Below are positions 17,382 to 24,791 of a DNA stretch of 24,791 nucleotides, in pieces. Origin of the DNA: CAZMJG01 sp964576365. Lineage in GTDB: Bacteria > Patescibacteriota > Microgenomatia > UBA1406 > GWC2-37-13. Position 1 is the stretch's first letter; every line of letters starts with the position of its first letter. Below the pieces are notes generated by a model. It was not told where the DNA came from, did not search any database, and was given only the letters and a program-made list of their open reading frames with translations. Position numbers and translations under genes: made by a program. The stretch lies in NCBI GenBank assembly GCA_964576365.1, contig CAZNUT010000017.1, forward strand, positions 1 to 24,791, in the 5' to 3' direction.

Positions 17382-18838
17382 AATGAGAGTAATTGTTCTT
17401 GAGTGCCCAGTCCTTGAAGAAATTCTTTAAGTGTGGGTTTTTCAAGCAAATCCTTCATAAGTGTTAATAGGTTGTTATTTTCATATAACTTCATAAGTCC
17501 CGGGAGGAATTGTTCATATGATTTTTCTTTTGAAAGATCAATTTTATCTAGCCATACTAATCCAAAAAGTAACATTTGTACTTCGTGCGGCAACGAAACT
17601 GCTAAGTCTTGATGGAGGAGATTCATGAGCGATTCGCCACGCTTGAGAATAAATTTAGAAACCTCAGAAAGTTCGGAGCCTAAATAAGCGATATTTTTGA
17701 TTTTTTCATATTCTGCAATAGAGGATAAAATAGTACGGGTAACTTCCTGAGCTAACGCATTTTGGGTTTGACGGCCTACGCGGGTAACTGAAAGAGGAAT
17801 GTTAACCGCAGGTCTTTCGCCACGATTATAAATATCGCTATCAAAGAAAATGTGTCCGTCTGTCATACTCATAATGTTGGTAGATATGTAGCCCGTGATA
17901 TCGCCTTCAGTTGTCATAGCAACCGGCAGACAGGTAAGAGAGATTGATCCTTTTTCGGGATGCACATAATTTCCTGCCCTTTCGAGCAAACTCGCATGTG
18001 TATAGAAAATATCTCCTGGATATGATTCTCTACCAGGGAACCTACGACTCTTCAAAGCGATTTCTCGGTAACGCTGTGCATGATTTGTAAGGTCATCAAA
18101 GACGACTAGCACATCGTGTCCTTGTTCAACAAAATACTCACCAATTGTCATCGCAGTATATGGTGTAAGAAAAACTGAGCTTGCGATATCGGCAGCTTGT
18201 GTGGCGACAATGATTGTTTTATCTTTCACATTTTCATCTTTAAAAAATTGAGCAAGAGTCATAATTTCAGTTTTTTTCTTTGCAATGGCTGCATATATGA
18301 CAAAGGTATTTTCATATTTAATTTGATTTACAATCGTCCGTAATAAAAACATTGTTTTTCCTGTTTTGACGTCCCCGATGATAAGTTCACGTTGACCTTT
18401 TCCGAGTGGTATAAGAAGATCAATTTTAGTTACACCAGTCAGTAAAGGTTTTTTAATAGGTGTTCTTTTGGATATTCCTGGAGCCTCAGCATAAACTTGA
18501 CGCAAGACAGTTTTTTTATGGGTATGTTGAGGTGATACGTATCCTATGATATTACCTAAGGGATCTACGATATTTCCAAGTAAATCATCATTTACTGGGA
18601 CTGACATGGTGATGTTTGTGCGAGTAACACGAGAGTGAAGTTCAACAGATTTCTGAGAAAAAATCAACGCGTGTATGATGCTTTTGTCGATATCATAGAC
18701 CTGCCCAATATAACCATTTTCAAAAATCAGCATTTCATTAGGGTGGGCATGGGGGAGCCCCCGCACCGTAATGAGCGGATATTCAATCGCGGTAATAGTG
18801 CCGTATTCTCCAGTCTTATTTAGATATTCTTCAAACAT
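17360..18838 (-). CDS. atpA: F1 ATPase subunit alpha
   Basis: The non-catalytic head subunit, 492 residues (typical ~505). It has the nucleotide-binding 'GDVKTGKT' (155-162; usual 'GDRQTGKT'), 'VVFDDL' (Walker B region, 246-250), 'HAQRYREIALKSRRFPGRE' and 'YPGDIFYTHASLLERA'. The arginine finger that completes the beta active site is Arg353 in 'LSVTRVG'. All landmarks are present, so it should form working catalytic interfaces. The order delta-alpha-gamma-beta-epsilon is that of typical bacterial atp operons. A 155-bp gap separates it from delta and holds a GCGAATTCGC palindrome and an A/T-rich stretch with TATACA and TTTATAA close to the ATG. A second internal promoter is possible. Confidence 0.93.
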   Translation of the reverse strand: MFEEYLNKTGEYGTITAIEYPLITVRGLPHAHPNEMLIFENGYIGQVYDIDKSIIHALIFSQKSVELHSRVTRTNITMSVPVNDDLLGNIVDPLGNIIGYVSPQHTHKKTVLRQVYAEAPGISKRTPIKKPLLTGVTKIDLLIPLGKGQRELIIGDVKTGKTMFLLRTIVNQIKYENTFVIYAAIAKKKTEIMTLAQFFKDENVKDKTIIVATQAADIASSVFLTPYTAMTIGEYFVEQGHDVLVVFDDLTNHAQRYREIALKSRRFPGRESYPGDIFYTHASLLERAGNYVHPEKGSISLTCLPVAMTTEGDITGYISTNIMSMTDGHIFFDSDIYNRGERPAVNIPLSVTRVGRQTQNALAQEVTRTILSSIAEYEKIKNIAYLGSELSEVSKFILKRGESLMNLLHQDLAVSLPHEVQMLLFGLVWLDKIDLSKEKSYEQFLPGLMKLYENNNLLTLMKDLLEKPTLKEFLQGLGTQEQLLSLCKIEKK

Positions 18839-18976
18839 GGGATGGATTTATAAAGTGTATAGTTATTAATTGGTGCATTATGAATTAAGAAATAAGAATG
18901 AAATGTAAAACAAATTCATTTTTCAGTCATGGATAATAAAACATTTGAAATGAGATACTCTTTCCTGAGTATTTAT

Positions 18977-18986
18977 GCGAATTCGC
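18977..18986. repeat. GCGAATTCGC palindrome after the delta gene
   Basis: A perfect 10-bp palindrome 8 bp past the delta stop, at the start of the only sizeable gap between the upstream subunit genes of the operon. No T-tract follows. It could be a processing or operator site. Confidence 0.25.
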
Positions 18987-18993
18987 CAAACTT

Positions 18994-19470
18994 TTACTGC
19001 ACAGCCTTTTCTACAAATTCAATTCCTTTTTGATCAAACCATCTGCGCAAGGTATGGTCTCCGAACGTACCGTTGTAACTTACCTGTACTCCGGCAATAA
19101 CCTGTTCATCAATAATAATGGAAACAACTACAAATTGTTTGAGCCATTCTCTCCACCAGTTGGCTATTTTTGCCACTGTTTTATAGGAAGGTGTAAAGCC
19201 AATTTTTAATTCTGCAACTGGTGTTTTTTCGAGTTCTTGACGGACTTTATCGATAAGCAATTGCAATGATTTAATATCTTTAATATTTACTTGAGATTCA
19301 CGGGCAGCTAATTGTAAATATTCAACCAGATAGACGGGGAGTTGGGTTTCTATCAATTCTTGAGGTGTTGCATTTTGATTTTTATACAACGAATCATGTA
19401 GTTGTCGCAATTGCTGAATGATCTCTCTGAGTTGTGTTAGAGTAATGACCTGTTTGTGTAGATTTTCCAT
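18994..19470 (-). CDS. atpH: F1 ATPase subunit delta-like (stator)
   Basis: A 158-residue protein. The C-terminal part 'VVSIIIDEQVIAGVQVSYNG' followed by 'FGDHTLRRWFD' (116-146) matches the end of bacterial delta/OSCP, which has 'd.sliGG..i..g..v.D.Svr..L'. The preceding part is helical. At 158 residues it is shorter than the usual ~178, and the N-terminal six-helix domain that caps alpha is poorly conserved. Delta ties the top of the F1 head to the b stalk, so its presence implies that this F1 head is held still while gamma turns. The gene starts one base after the stop of the b-like gene, in the standard operon position. Confidence 0.78.
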   Translation of the reverse strand: MENLHKQVITLTQLREIIQQLRQLHDSLYKNQNATPQELIETQLPVYLVEYLQLAARESQVNIKDIKSLQLLIDKVRQELEKTPVAELKIGFTPSYKTVAKIANWWREWLKQFVVVSIIIDEQVIAGVQVSYNGTFGDHTLRRWFDQKGIEFVEKAVQ

Positions 19471-19471
19471 A

Positions 19472-20194
19472 TTATGTCACGTCAGAATTTTTTTGGGAAT
19501 AGCCACCTTTATATTTTTCTAAAGACTTAAAAACGATATCCTCATGTAATTCATACGTCAGTGCATCTTTTAAATAAAATATAAGAGTATCTTTTGCAGT
19601 GTTCATGACGTTCTGATTGAGTTTTTCATATTGCTGCTCTCGATATTTGCCTAAATCTTCTTCGATTAAAGCGAGCTTTGTATCAATCCGGGAAAATATT
19701 TTTTCACGAACGGAATTTATTTCTGCATGGATTGACTGAATAAATGTTTTAACCATCGTATCTCCTTCATCTTTAAATTGTTCCGAAATACGTGACCCTT
19801 CGGTTTGATATGTCTGCGTAAGAGTTCCAAATAGTTTTTTAAATTGATCGATGATGCGTCCTTCTTCCTGCTCAAGTTTTTGCACCAGGCCTGTATTCAT
19901 TTCTTCAAGAGAACGGTCAAGTCTTTGTTCGAGAGATTCTTTTATCATTCCCGCTTCTTCGATAATTTTTTTTGCTCGGAAAGAAGCATCTTTCATAAGT
20001 TCTGTAGCTTGAAATTCTGCAAGTTTGATATTGTCAGCTATTTTTTCATCGATATGGAGATTGACAGGAGAGGATGTGTTTTTGCCCCGCAAAAGATGAC
20101 TGACAATAAGGACAAATACGATATTAAATAAAATGCTAAGGATTGGCGTCATCCAGAAAATAAAGTTGATATATTCTGTCGGTATGTTTGGCAT
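19472..20194 (-). CDS. atpF: Subunit b-like stator with long coiled coil
   Basis: A 240-residue protein with one N-terminal transmembrane segment (about 10-34, 'FIFWMTPILSILFNIVFVLI') and a long charged helix (about 45-210) with heptad-like patterns. This is the layout of ATP synthase subunit b, and it lies in the b position of the operon. It is clearly longer than usual b (about 156-170), and several Arg/Lys/Glu-rich segments ('EEAGMIKESLEQRLDRSLEE') fit a coiled coil. Sequence identity to b is weak, so the call rests on topology and context. A longer stalk would suit a taller or differently placed membrane part. It starts 3 bases after the c-like stop. Confidence 0.72.
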   Translation of the reverse strand: MPNIPTEYINFIFWMTPILSILFNIVFVLIVSHLLRGKNTSSPVNLHIDEKIADNIKLAEFQATELMKDASFRAKKIIEEAGMIKESLEQRLDRSLEEMNTGLVQKLEQEEGRIIDQFKKLFGTLTQTYQTEGSRISEQFKDEGDTMVKTFIQSIHAEINSVREKIFSRIDTKLALIEEDLGKYREQQYEKLNQNVMNTAKDTLIFYLKDALTYELHEDIVFKSLEKYKGGYSQKNSDVT

Positions 20195-20197
20195 ATG

Positions 20198-20995
20198 CTA
20201 TAAATAACGAATAATATAAAGTGCAGCCCCAAAAGCAACAAAACAAATTGCTATACCCATAATGACATTGAGTACGATACCGATTTGTATTTTTGAGGAT
20301 GCTAAGGGATTTCTTCCTAATGCTTCGACTCCCTTTAATGATAGCCTACCAAAATAAAAGAGGCAGAAAATCAAACTTGTCAAAAATATTCCGCCTCCCA
20401 CCATGTATCGAATCACCATTTGTTCATTTTGAGGGGCAAATAATTTATTAAAATTCACTTTTACACTGCTTTGTGGGCCTACTTGGAAAAGTGGATTCAT
20501 AAAGTAATCAGATTGTATTGCTACTCTCAATTTATCCACTTTGTTTTCATTTGTCGCCGTCATATCTTCTAAAGCTATTCCAATGACCTGTCCGGGAACT
20601 GTAGCTTTCATACCGATGCCTTCAATAGGAGATGAAGTGATATAGTCGCCTTTTCTAATCTCGCCATTTGAGACAGAGACCATCATATAAGCTTGTCCGC
20701 TTGTAACAACAGGATAGGTATTTGTCTGATTTTTAAACCGTATCTCTATGGCAGATTGTTGGTTTATGACTCCTATCATCTCTGTTTGGTACGCCTCATT
20801 TGAGAGAGTAAAGGTATTATTTTTTGCCACAACAATATACCCATCTTGCACCCGAGGGTTATCGATGGGAACGTTGGTGGCTATACCAAAAGGGTTCTGT
20901 GCGTGAACAGGTGGTCCTAGCAAATAGAAAAAGACAACTCCACTTACCAAAACTACCCTCCACCAAAAAAAATATTGACCCATGGTCACTTTCAT
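20198..20995 (-). CDS. Signal-peptide/ectodomain/c-like hairpin protein without ion carboxylate
   Basis: 265 residues in the subunit c position. Residues 1-32 are a signal peptide ending 'HAQ'. Residues 33-190 form an outside beta-rich domain; its segment 97-143 ('GEIRKGDYITSSPIEGIGMK', then 'GQVIGIALEDM') resembles a module I know from C-terminal parts of tail-fibre-like proteins. TM1 is about 194-217, the loop 'KGVEALGRNP' (221-230) matches the polar loop of c ('FLEGAARQP' in E. coli), and TM2 is about 237-262. Aligned without gaps from the loop proline, TM2 matches E. coli c at 'AI', 'A', 'G' and 'LY', yet Ile248 stands where c has the ion-binding Asp61, and neither helix has Asp or Glu. 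A ring of this protein could not carry protons or Na+ by the known route. An ATG at residue 5 is an alternative start. Confidence 0.8.
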   Translation of the reverse strand: MKVTMGQYFFWWRVVLVSGVVFFYLLGPPVHAQNPFGIATNVPIDNPRVQDGYIVVAKNNTFTLSNEAYQTEMIGVINQQSAIEIRFKNQTNTYPVVTSGQAYMMVSVSNGEIRKGDYITSSPIEGIGMKATVPGQVIGIALEDMTATNENKVDKLRVAIQSDYFMNPLFQVGPQSSVKVNFNKLFAPQNEQMVIRYMVGGGIFLTSLIFCLFYFGRLSLKGVEALGRNPLASSKIQIGIVLNVIMGIAICFVAFGAALYIIRYL

Positions 20996-21390
20996 TCTAA
21001 TACAAAAAAAACAGTTATTTCAAATTTAAATATAGTTTGTAGCTGCAAGCAAAATCATTCAGCTAGAAATACGACATACCGATACACAATTTGAAGTTCA
21101 AAATAAACAAATATACTCTCAGATACAAATTTTAAAAAAAGTTATTTTGTGCAAACCATGTATCTAGTGGGATTTAGTATTCGAAACAGGATATTTGAAG
21201 GCTTGAATTTTTATTTTTTTCAGACATTTTTTGGTAAAAAGCGACCGCTTTGTTTTGAGATAAATAAGGTGTCTGTTTTTGGATCGGTGCAACAAGCAGT
21301 AATTTTCTTACTGTATATATATATTGCTTTGTAAAAAAATATCTGTAATAATGATTTTTAAGTCTATTTTTGAGATAAAAAAAGTGTTTT
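20996..21390. other. Divergent control region of ATPase operon and giant fibre gene
   Basis: 395 bp with no supported gene; the leftward 82-codon frame here looks like chance. It is AT-rich. It holds a 12-bp direct repeat TTTTGAGATAAA (21253-21264 and 21368-21379, the second just before the fibre start). No convincing promoter for the ATPase operon is seen. The gene for subunit a, usually first in the operon, is not here. Confidence 0.5.
21324..21352 (+). promoter_or_regulatory. Putative promoter of the giant fibre gene
   Basis: TTGCTT (21324-21329), 17 bp, AATAAT (21347-21352, within TAATAAT). The predicted start near 21359 gives a leader of about 32 nt that includes one copy of the 12-bp direct repeat. 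Confidence 0.4.
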
Positions 21391-24300
21391 ATGTTACCAG
21401 GGTTTAAATATAATTTGGGCATTCATAACAATCTAAATAAGAAAAAAAATACAACCTTCAGAGTCTACGCACTCACTACTTTTTCATCGTTATTTGTAGT
21501 TATTTTTTTAACAAGTTTATTCTATAAAGACTTCAAGAAAACAATATTAGATTCGTATTCAAATATTCAAACAACTGCTGAACAGCGAGCAATGGCTCGA
21601 AATACAAGCAAGTTGAGCGAAGGAAATTTAAATCAAGTACTTGGTGAGTTTGATTTGAAAAAACTCGCTGAAGATATCACCATTGCTTTTAAGCTGGATA
21701 CGCTTTTTACCGCGCCTGTAATTTTTGAAAAAGATATCACTGCTCCAAATGTTGTGTACGAAATCAACGCTGGTAACGGTATCAGTATTTCAGGTGATCC
21801 GCAAAAACCTACAATAAGTGTGAGTGACGTAGACAGTTCCGGAGTACAAAATATTAATGATCTTACAGGAGAAGTCGATATCAAAGCTGGTGACAATATC
21901 GCCATCAGCAAAGATGGAAATTCTATTAAGGTTTCGGTAACTGGCATCAGCACAACCTCCTCAAGTAGCAGTTCTTCATCTACTATTTCAGAGTCTGATA
22001 TCGAAGCATATATTTTTGATACAGACAATACCGGCACTCTTTCGTCTGGGACTCTTGACTTGAGCAGTTTGTCTTTTACTGGCAGTTTGCCTTCGGCACA
22101 GATTTCAGGAAGTTATACAGGTATTACGGGGGTAGGGACTTTGGGTAGTTTGACAGTTTCAGGTACAGCTACTTTTTCCGGTGGAATCACGCTCGGGGGT
22201 GATGCAGTTACCGAATTGGTGGGCAATGGTTTGACTGTGAGTTCAAATACGCTTTTGTTAAATTTAGCATCAGGTTCTGGTTTGGAATTTTCATCCGGTC
22301 AGGTGAGCATGCTCAGATCCTGTGCGACAAATGAAGTCTTGGCTTGGAATGGCACTTCTTGGAATTGCGCCTCTATCAGTGGTGTTGGTGGAATCACTAA
22401 AACGGGAAGCCCGTCAACAGGTTATTTAACATACTGGTCCGGCGCAAACTCGATTACAGGTATTTCTACATTGTTTTTTGATCCATCAACCGGCAGATTA
22501 GGAATCGGAACAACAACTCCTTCCTATGCGCTTGATGTAGCGGGCAATCTTGGAGTGTCTCAAACGGCTTTTTTTGGCGGAGGCATCGTGGTCGGCAATC
22601 AATTTATAAATAGTTTACAAGGGCAGGGAATCACTGTCACAAACAATGGTATAGGCGTGCGTATCGCGACATCGGGTAGCGGGGCAACTGGTTCTTTTTC
22701 GGGTTTGCAAGTGGATGGATCAGGATTGCGCTTGCTCGCTGGATGCGCTAACGGGCAAATTTTGAAATGGAATAGTTCTCTGTTTTTGTGGGAGTGTGCG
22801 AGTGATAGCGGCGCAACAAGCGCTGTTATCAACGTGGAAAATAATGATGTTGCGGTAGGTTCAAATGTTGACACGACTGATTTTGGATCAGACTTCACCC
22901 TGACGGCATCTCCAGCAAATGAAGCAAATATTGCGTTGTCAACCACCGGAGTTACTGCTGGCACTTATGGTTCATCAAGTCTTGTTCCAGTTTTTACAGT
23001 AGATTCTAAAGGAAGAATTTCAAGTGTGACCAACGTTGCAATACCATCTGGTTTTGCGAATTGGATAGTGAGTAATGGTTCTACTGCCGCTACTATTTCT
23101 TCAGGAAATACAGCTACATTTACAGGTGGGATCGGTATTGGAGTATCTCAATCAGGCAGCACTTTGACTATAAATAATGCTGGTGTTACTTCTCTCTCAG
23201 GAACAGCAAATCGTGTTTCTGTTTCGCAAAATATAGGGGCAATTACACTTTCTCTTCCACAAGATATCGCTACTTCATCAACGGTACAATTTGGTGCCCT
23301 TACAATAGGGGGAGATACTATTTCGGAGTTCGTCGGTAATGGTTTGACTGTGAGTTCAAATACGCTTTCGTTAAATTTAGCATCAGGTTCTGGTCTGGAA
23401 TTTTCATCCGGTCAGGTGAGCATGCTCAGATCGTGTAATTCAAATGAAGTATTGTCCTGGACTGGCGCTGCTTGGGCATGTACATCTATTTCAGGTATTG
23501 GAGGTGTGACAAAAACAGGAGCGCCATCATTTGGATATCTGACCTATTGGTCTGGGTCTTCATCCCTTTCTGGCAAATCCTCTTTGTATTTTGATCCGAC
23601 CAACGATCGAGTTGGTATTGGTACAAGCGCTCCCGCATATTCGCTTGATGTCAATGGGGCTGTGGGTATCGGTACTACGGCGATTGTAGGAGGCGGTATA
23701 TCTTTGAACGGAGATTATATAAGTGATTTTACAGGCACTGGTCTATCAAATGCAGGAGGGACACTGGGTCTTAATAATACTGGCGTTGTTTCAGGAACAT
23801 ATGGATCTGCGACTCAAGTACCTGTTTTCCATGTTGATGCGCAGGGGCGGATAGCGAGTGTTTCAAACGTCTCTATACCTTCAGGATTTAGTAACTTTGT
23901 CTTAACAGATGGAGTAATACCAACAACCATCTCATCAGGATCTACAGCAACCTTCACCACATCAGGTGCAGGCATAGGTGTCTCAAATTCGGGTGGGATT
24001 TTTACTATAAGAAATTTGGGGGTCACCTCAGTCACCGGCACTGCAAATCAAGTGATTGTCTCAAGTACGACCGGTGGCGTGACTTTCTCTCTTCCTCAAT
24101 CAATTGGTACAGATTCAACTGTTCAGTTTGGTGCACTCACGATAGGCGGAGACACGATCTCTGAGTTTATGGGGAATGGTTTGACTGTTTCTGCAAATAT
24201 GTTAGGAGTGAGATTGGCCACGGTAGGATCTGGTATCACTGCATCGTTCTCCGGTCTTCAAGTAGATGGTTCGGGATTAAGATTGCTTTCAGGATGTAGC

Positions 24301-24791
24301 GCTAATGAAGTGCTTTCTTGGAATGGAAGTGTATGGATCTGCGCATCTGTATCTGGGTTAGGAAGTATCGATGCTACCGGTGGAGTGGCAAATTATATCG
24401 CTCGATTTGTTGATTCAAATACCATCACTTCAGGCTTGATTCTTGATACAGGATCAGTGGTAGGTATCGGTCAATCAAATCCTGGCGCGCTTCTTGATGT
24501 AGCGGGTACTGCATGGTTGAGAGGTGGCACGGGATTGACGGGATTATATGTAAATAATTCCGGCAATGTCGGCATCGGTACCACCTCTCCCTCATACATG
24601 CTTGATGTAGCTGGTGCAGTACGAGTAGGTACAACAGCTGTCATCTCAGGAGGAATATCCTTAAATAGTGATTACATCACAGATCTTACTGGATATGGAT
24701 TGGGGTTAAGTAATGGAGCGCTTATAAACACCGGTGTCACCTCAGTCACCGGTACTGCAAATCAGATAAATGTATCAGCAACAACAGGAGC
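21391..24791 (+). CDS. Giant membrane-anchored tail-fibre-like surface protein (3' end outside window)
   Basis: At least 1,133 codons, open to the window edge. Residues 1-24 are basic and likely cytoplasmic; 25-45 is one transmembrane anchor ('ALTTFSSLFVVIFLTSLFY'). A short helical stretch (50-115) and a Ser-rich linker follow. Then come Gly/Ser/Thr-rich beta repeats: 'VGIGTTSPSYMLDVAG'-type motifs (about 370, 741, 1024, 1060), 'GTYGSATQVPVFHVDAQGRI'-type motifs, and 'TGTANQV' with 'STVQFGALTIGGDTISEF'. These are phage tail-fibre-type modules, often ending in a chaperone (peptidase S74-like) domain; that end is not visible here. Four Cys-pair units occur (see findings). Likely role: a long surface fibre for attachment. 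I chose this ATG because it precedes the anchor with a basic segment. It is transcribed divergently from the unusual ATPase operon. Confidence 0.88.
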   Translation, partial: MLPGFKYNLGIHNNLNKKKNTTFRVYALTTFSSLFVVIFLTSLFYKDFKKTILDSYSNIQTTAEQRAMARNTSKLSEGNLNQVLGEFDLKKLAEDITIAFKLDTLFTAPVIFEKDITAPNVVYEINAGNGISISGDPQKPTISVSDVDSSGVQNINDLTGEVDIKAGDNIAISKDGNSIKVSVTGISTTSSSSSSSSTISESDIEAYIFDTDNTGTLSSGTLDLSSLSFTGSLPSAQISGSYTGITGVGTLGSLTVSGTATFSGGITLGGDAVTELVGNGLTVSSNTLLLNLASGSGLEFSSGQVSMLRSCATNEVLAWNGTSWNCASISGVGGITKTGSPSTGYLTYWSGANSITGISTLFFDPSTGRLGIGTTTPSYALDVAGNLGVSQTAFFGGGIVVGNQFINSLQGQGITVTNNGIGVRIATSGSGATGSFSGLQVDGSGLRLLAGCANGQILKWNSSLFLWECASDSGATSAVINVENNDVAVGSNVDTTDFGSDFTLTASPANEANIALSTTGVTAGTYGSSSLVPVFTVDSKGRISSVTNVAIPSGFANWIVSNGSTAATISSGNTATFTGGIGIGVSQSGSTLTINNAGVTSLSGTANRVSVSQNIGAITLSLPQDIATSSTVQFGALTIGGDTISEFVGNGLTVSSNTLSLNLASGSGLEFSSGQVSMLRSCNSNEVLSWTGAAWACTSISGIGGVTKTGAPSFGYLTYWSGSSSLSGKSSLYFDPTNDRVGIGTSAPAYSLDVNGAVGIGTTAIVGGGISLNGDYISDFTGTGLSNAGGTLGLNNTGVVSGTYGSATQVPVFHVDAQGRIASVSNVSIPSGFSNFVLTDGVIPTTISSGSTATFTTSGAGIGVSNSGGIFTIRNLGVTSVTGTANQVIVSSTTGGVTFSLPQSIGTDSTVQFGALTIGGDTISEFMGNGLTVSANMLGVRLATVGSGITASFSGLQVDGSGLRLLSGCSANEVLSWNGSVWICASVSGLGSIDATGGVANYIARFVDSNTITSGLILDTGSVVGIGQSNPGALLDVAGTAWLRGGTGLTGLYVNNSGNVGIGTTSPSYMLDVAGAVRVGTTAVISGGISLNSDYITDLTGYGLGLSNGALINTGVTSVTGTANQINVSATTG
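22225..22323 (+). repeat. Near-identical 99-bp repeat, copy 1
   Basis: Matches 23338-23436 with 96 of 99 bases identical by eye (differences T/C, T/C, C/G). Both copies are in frame, 371 codons apart. It encodes 'NGLTVSSNTL', then 'LASGSGLEFSSGQ' and 'MLRSC'. Confidence 0.9.
23338..23436 (+). repeat. Near-identical 99-bp repeat, copy 2
   Basis: Partner of 22225-22323. A third, diverged copy of its first part begins at 24175 (codes for 'NGLTVSANML'). High DNA identity beside diverged flanks suggests recent duplication or gene conversion. Confidence 0.9.

Noticed and set aside
21174..21422. Leftward 82-codon frame upstream of the fibre start
   Set aside because: It overlaps the fibre start and the putative promoter, has low-complexity Lys/Tyr/Phe-rich composition, and resembles neither subunit a nor any family I know.
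21633..24634. Leftward frames opposite the fibre gene
   Set aside because: They are antisense images of a Gly/Ser/Thr-rich repeat coding frame, and their Pro/Val-rich products follow directly from that.

Overview
The window is AT-rich bacterial DNA read with the standard code (TGA is a stop, for example in trxB). Compact single-copy housekeeping genes, almost no Shine-Dalgarno sequences, an O-antigen-ligase/TPR protein, a PaaX/Cas2-like orphan, a LysM/M23 protein and a giant tail-fibre-like surface protein together suggest a Candidate Phyla Radiation (Patescibacteria) genome, probably of Microgenomates type. That placement is inferred from gene content; no rRNA is present.

Layout. 1-1542: a terminator, then a leftward dut-thyA pair. 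1543-3262: 1.7 kb with no gene, holding two perfect tandem DnaA boxes (possible replication origin). 3263-4760: leftward fmt and a small membrane-anchored protein. 4794-4997: a strong promoter and a rod-like ~168-nt structured RNA resembling 6S RNA. 5005-7819: rho with its own promoter, a CsoR/FrmR-like gene lacking the metal ligands, trxB and a terminator. 7893-8957: secreted LysM-LysM-M23 peptidase. 9230-9988: leftward PaaX/Cas2-like protein. 10680-14600: a membrane protein with a fibre-type ectodomain, a broken FkbM methyltransferase gene, and a Wzy/WaaL-like polymerase or ligase with TPRs. 14704-20995: leftward F1-type ATPase operon. 21391 to the end: divergent giant fibre protein, cut by the window edge.

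The most interesting system is the ATPase operon. Its order, [c-like]-b-delta-alpha-gamma-beta-epsilon, matches a bacterial atp operon, and the catalytic residues of alpha and beta are intact. The usual first gene, subunit a (ion channel), is absent. The gene in the c position encodes a signal peptide, an extracytoplasmic beta-rich domain and a c-like hairpin with the 'GRNP' loop. Where E. coli c has the essential Asp61, a gap-free alignment puts isoleucine, and neither helix has any carboxylate. This looks like an F1 motor uncoupled from ion transport, with a ring that carries extracellular domains. It shares its intergenic region with a giant anchored fibre protein, and the ectodomain of the c-like protein resembles modules I associate with such fibre proteins. 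An ATP-driven surface machine is a reasonable hypothesis, loosely comparable to the F1-like ATPases without a standard F0 known in Mycoplasma. It is inference and not proven by the sequence.

Several genes appear to be leaderless: a -10 box ends 5-7 nt before the ATG. This fits the general lack of Shine-Dalgarno sequences.
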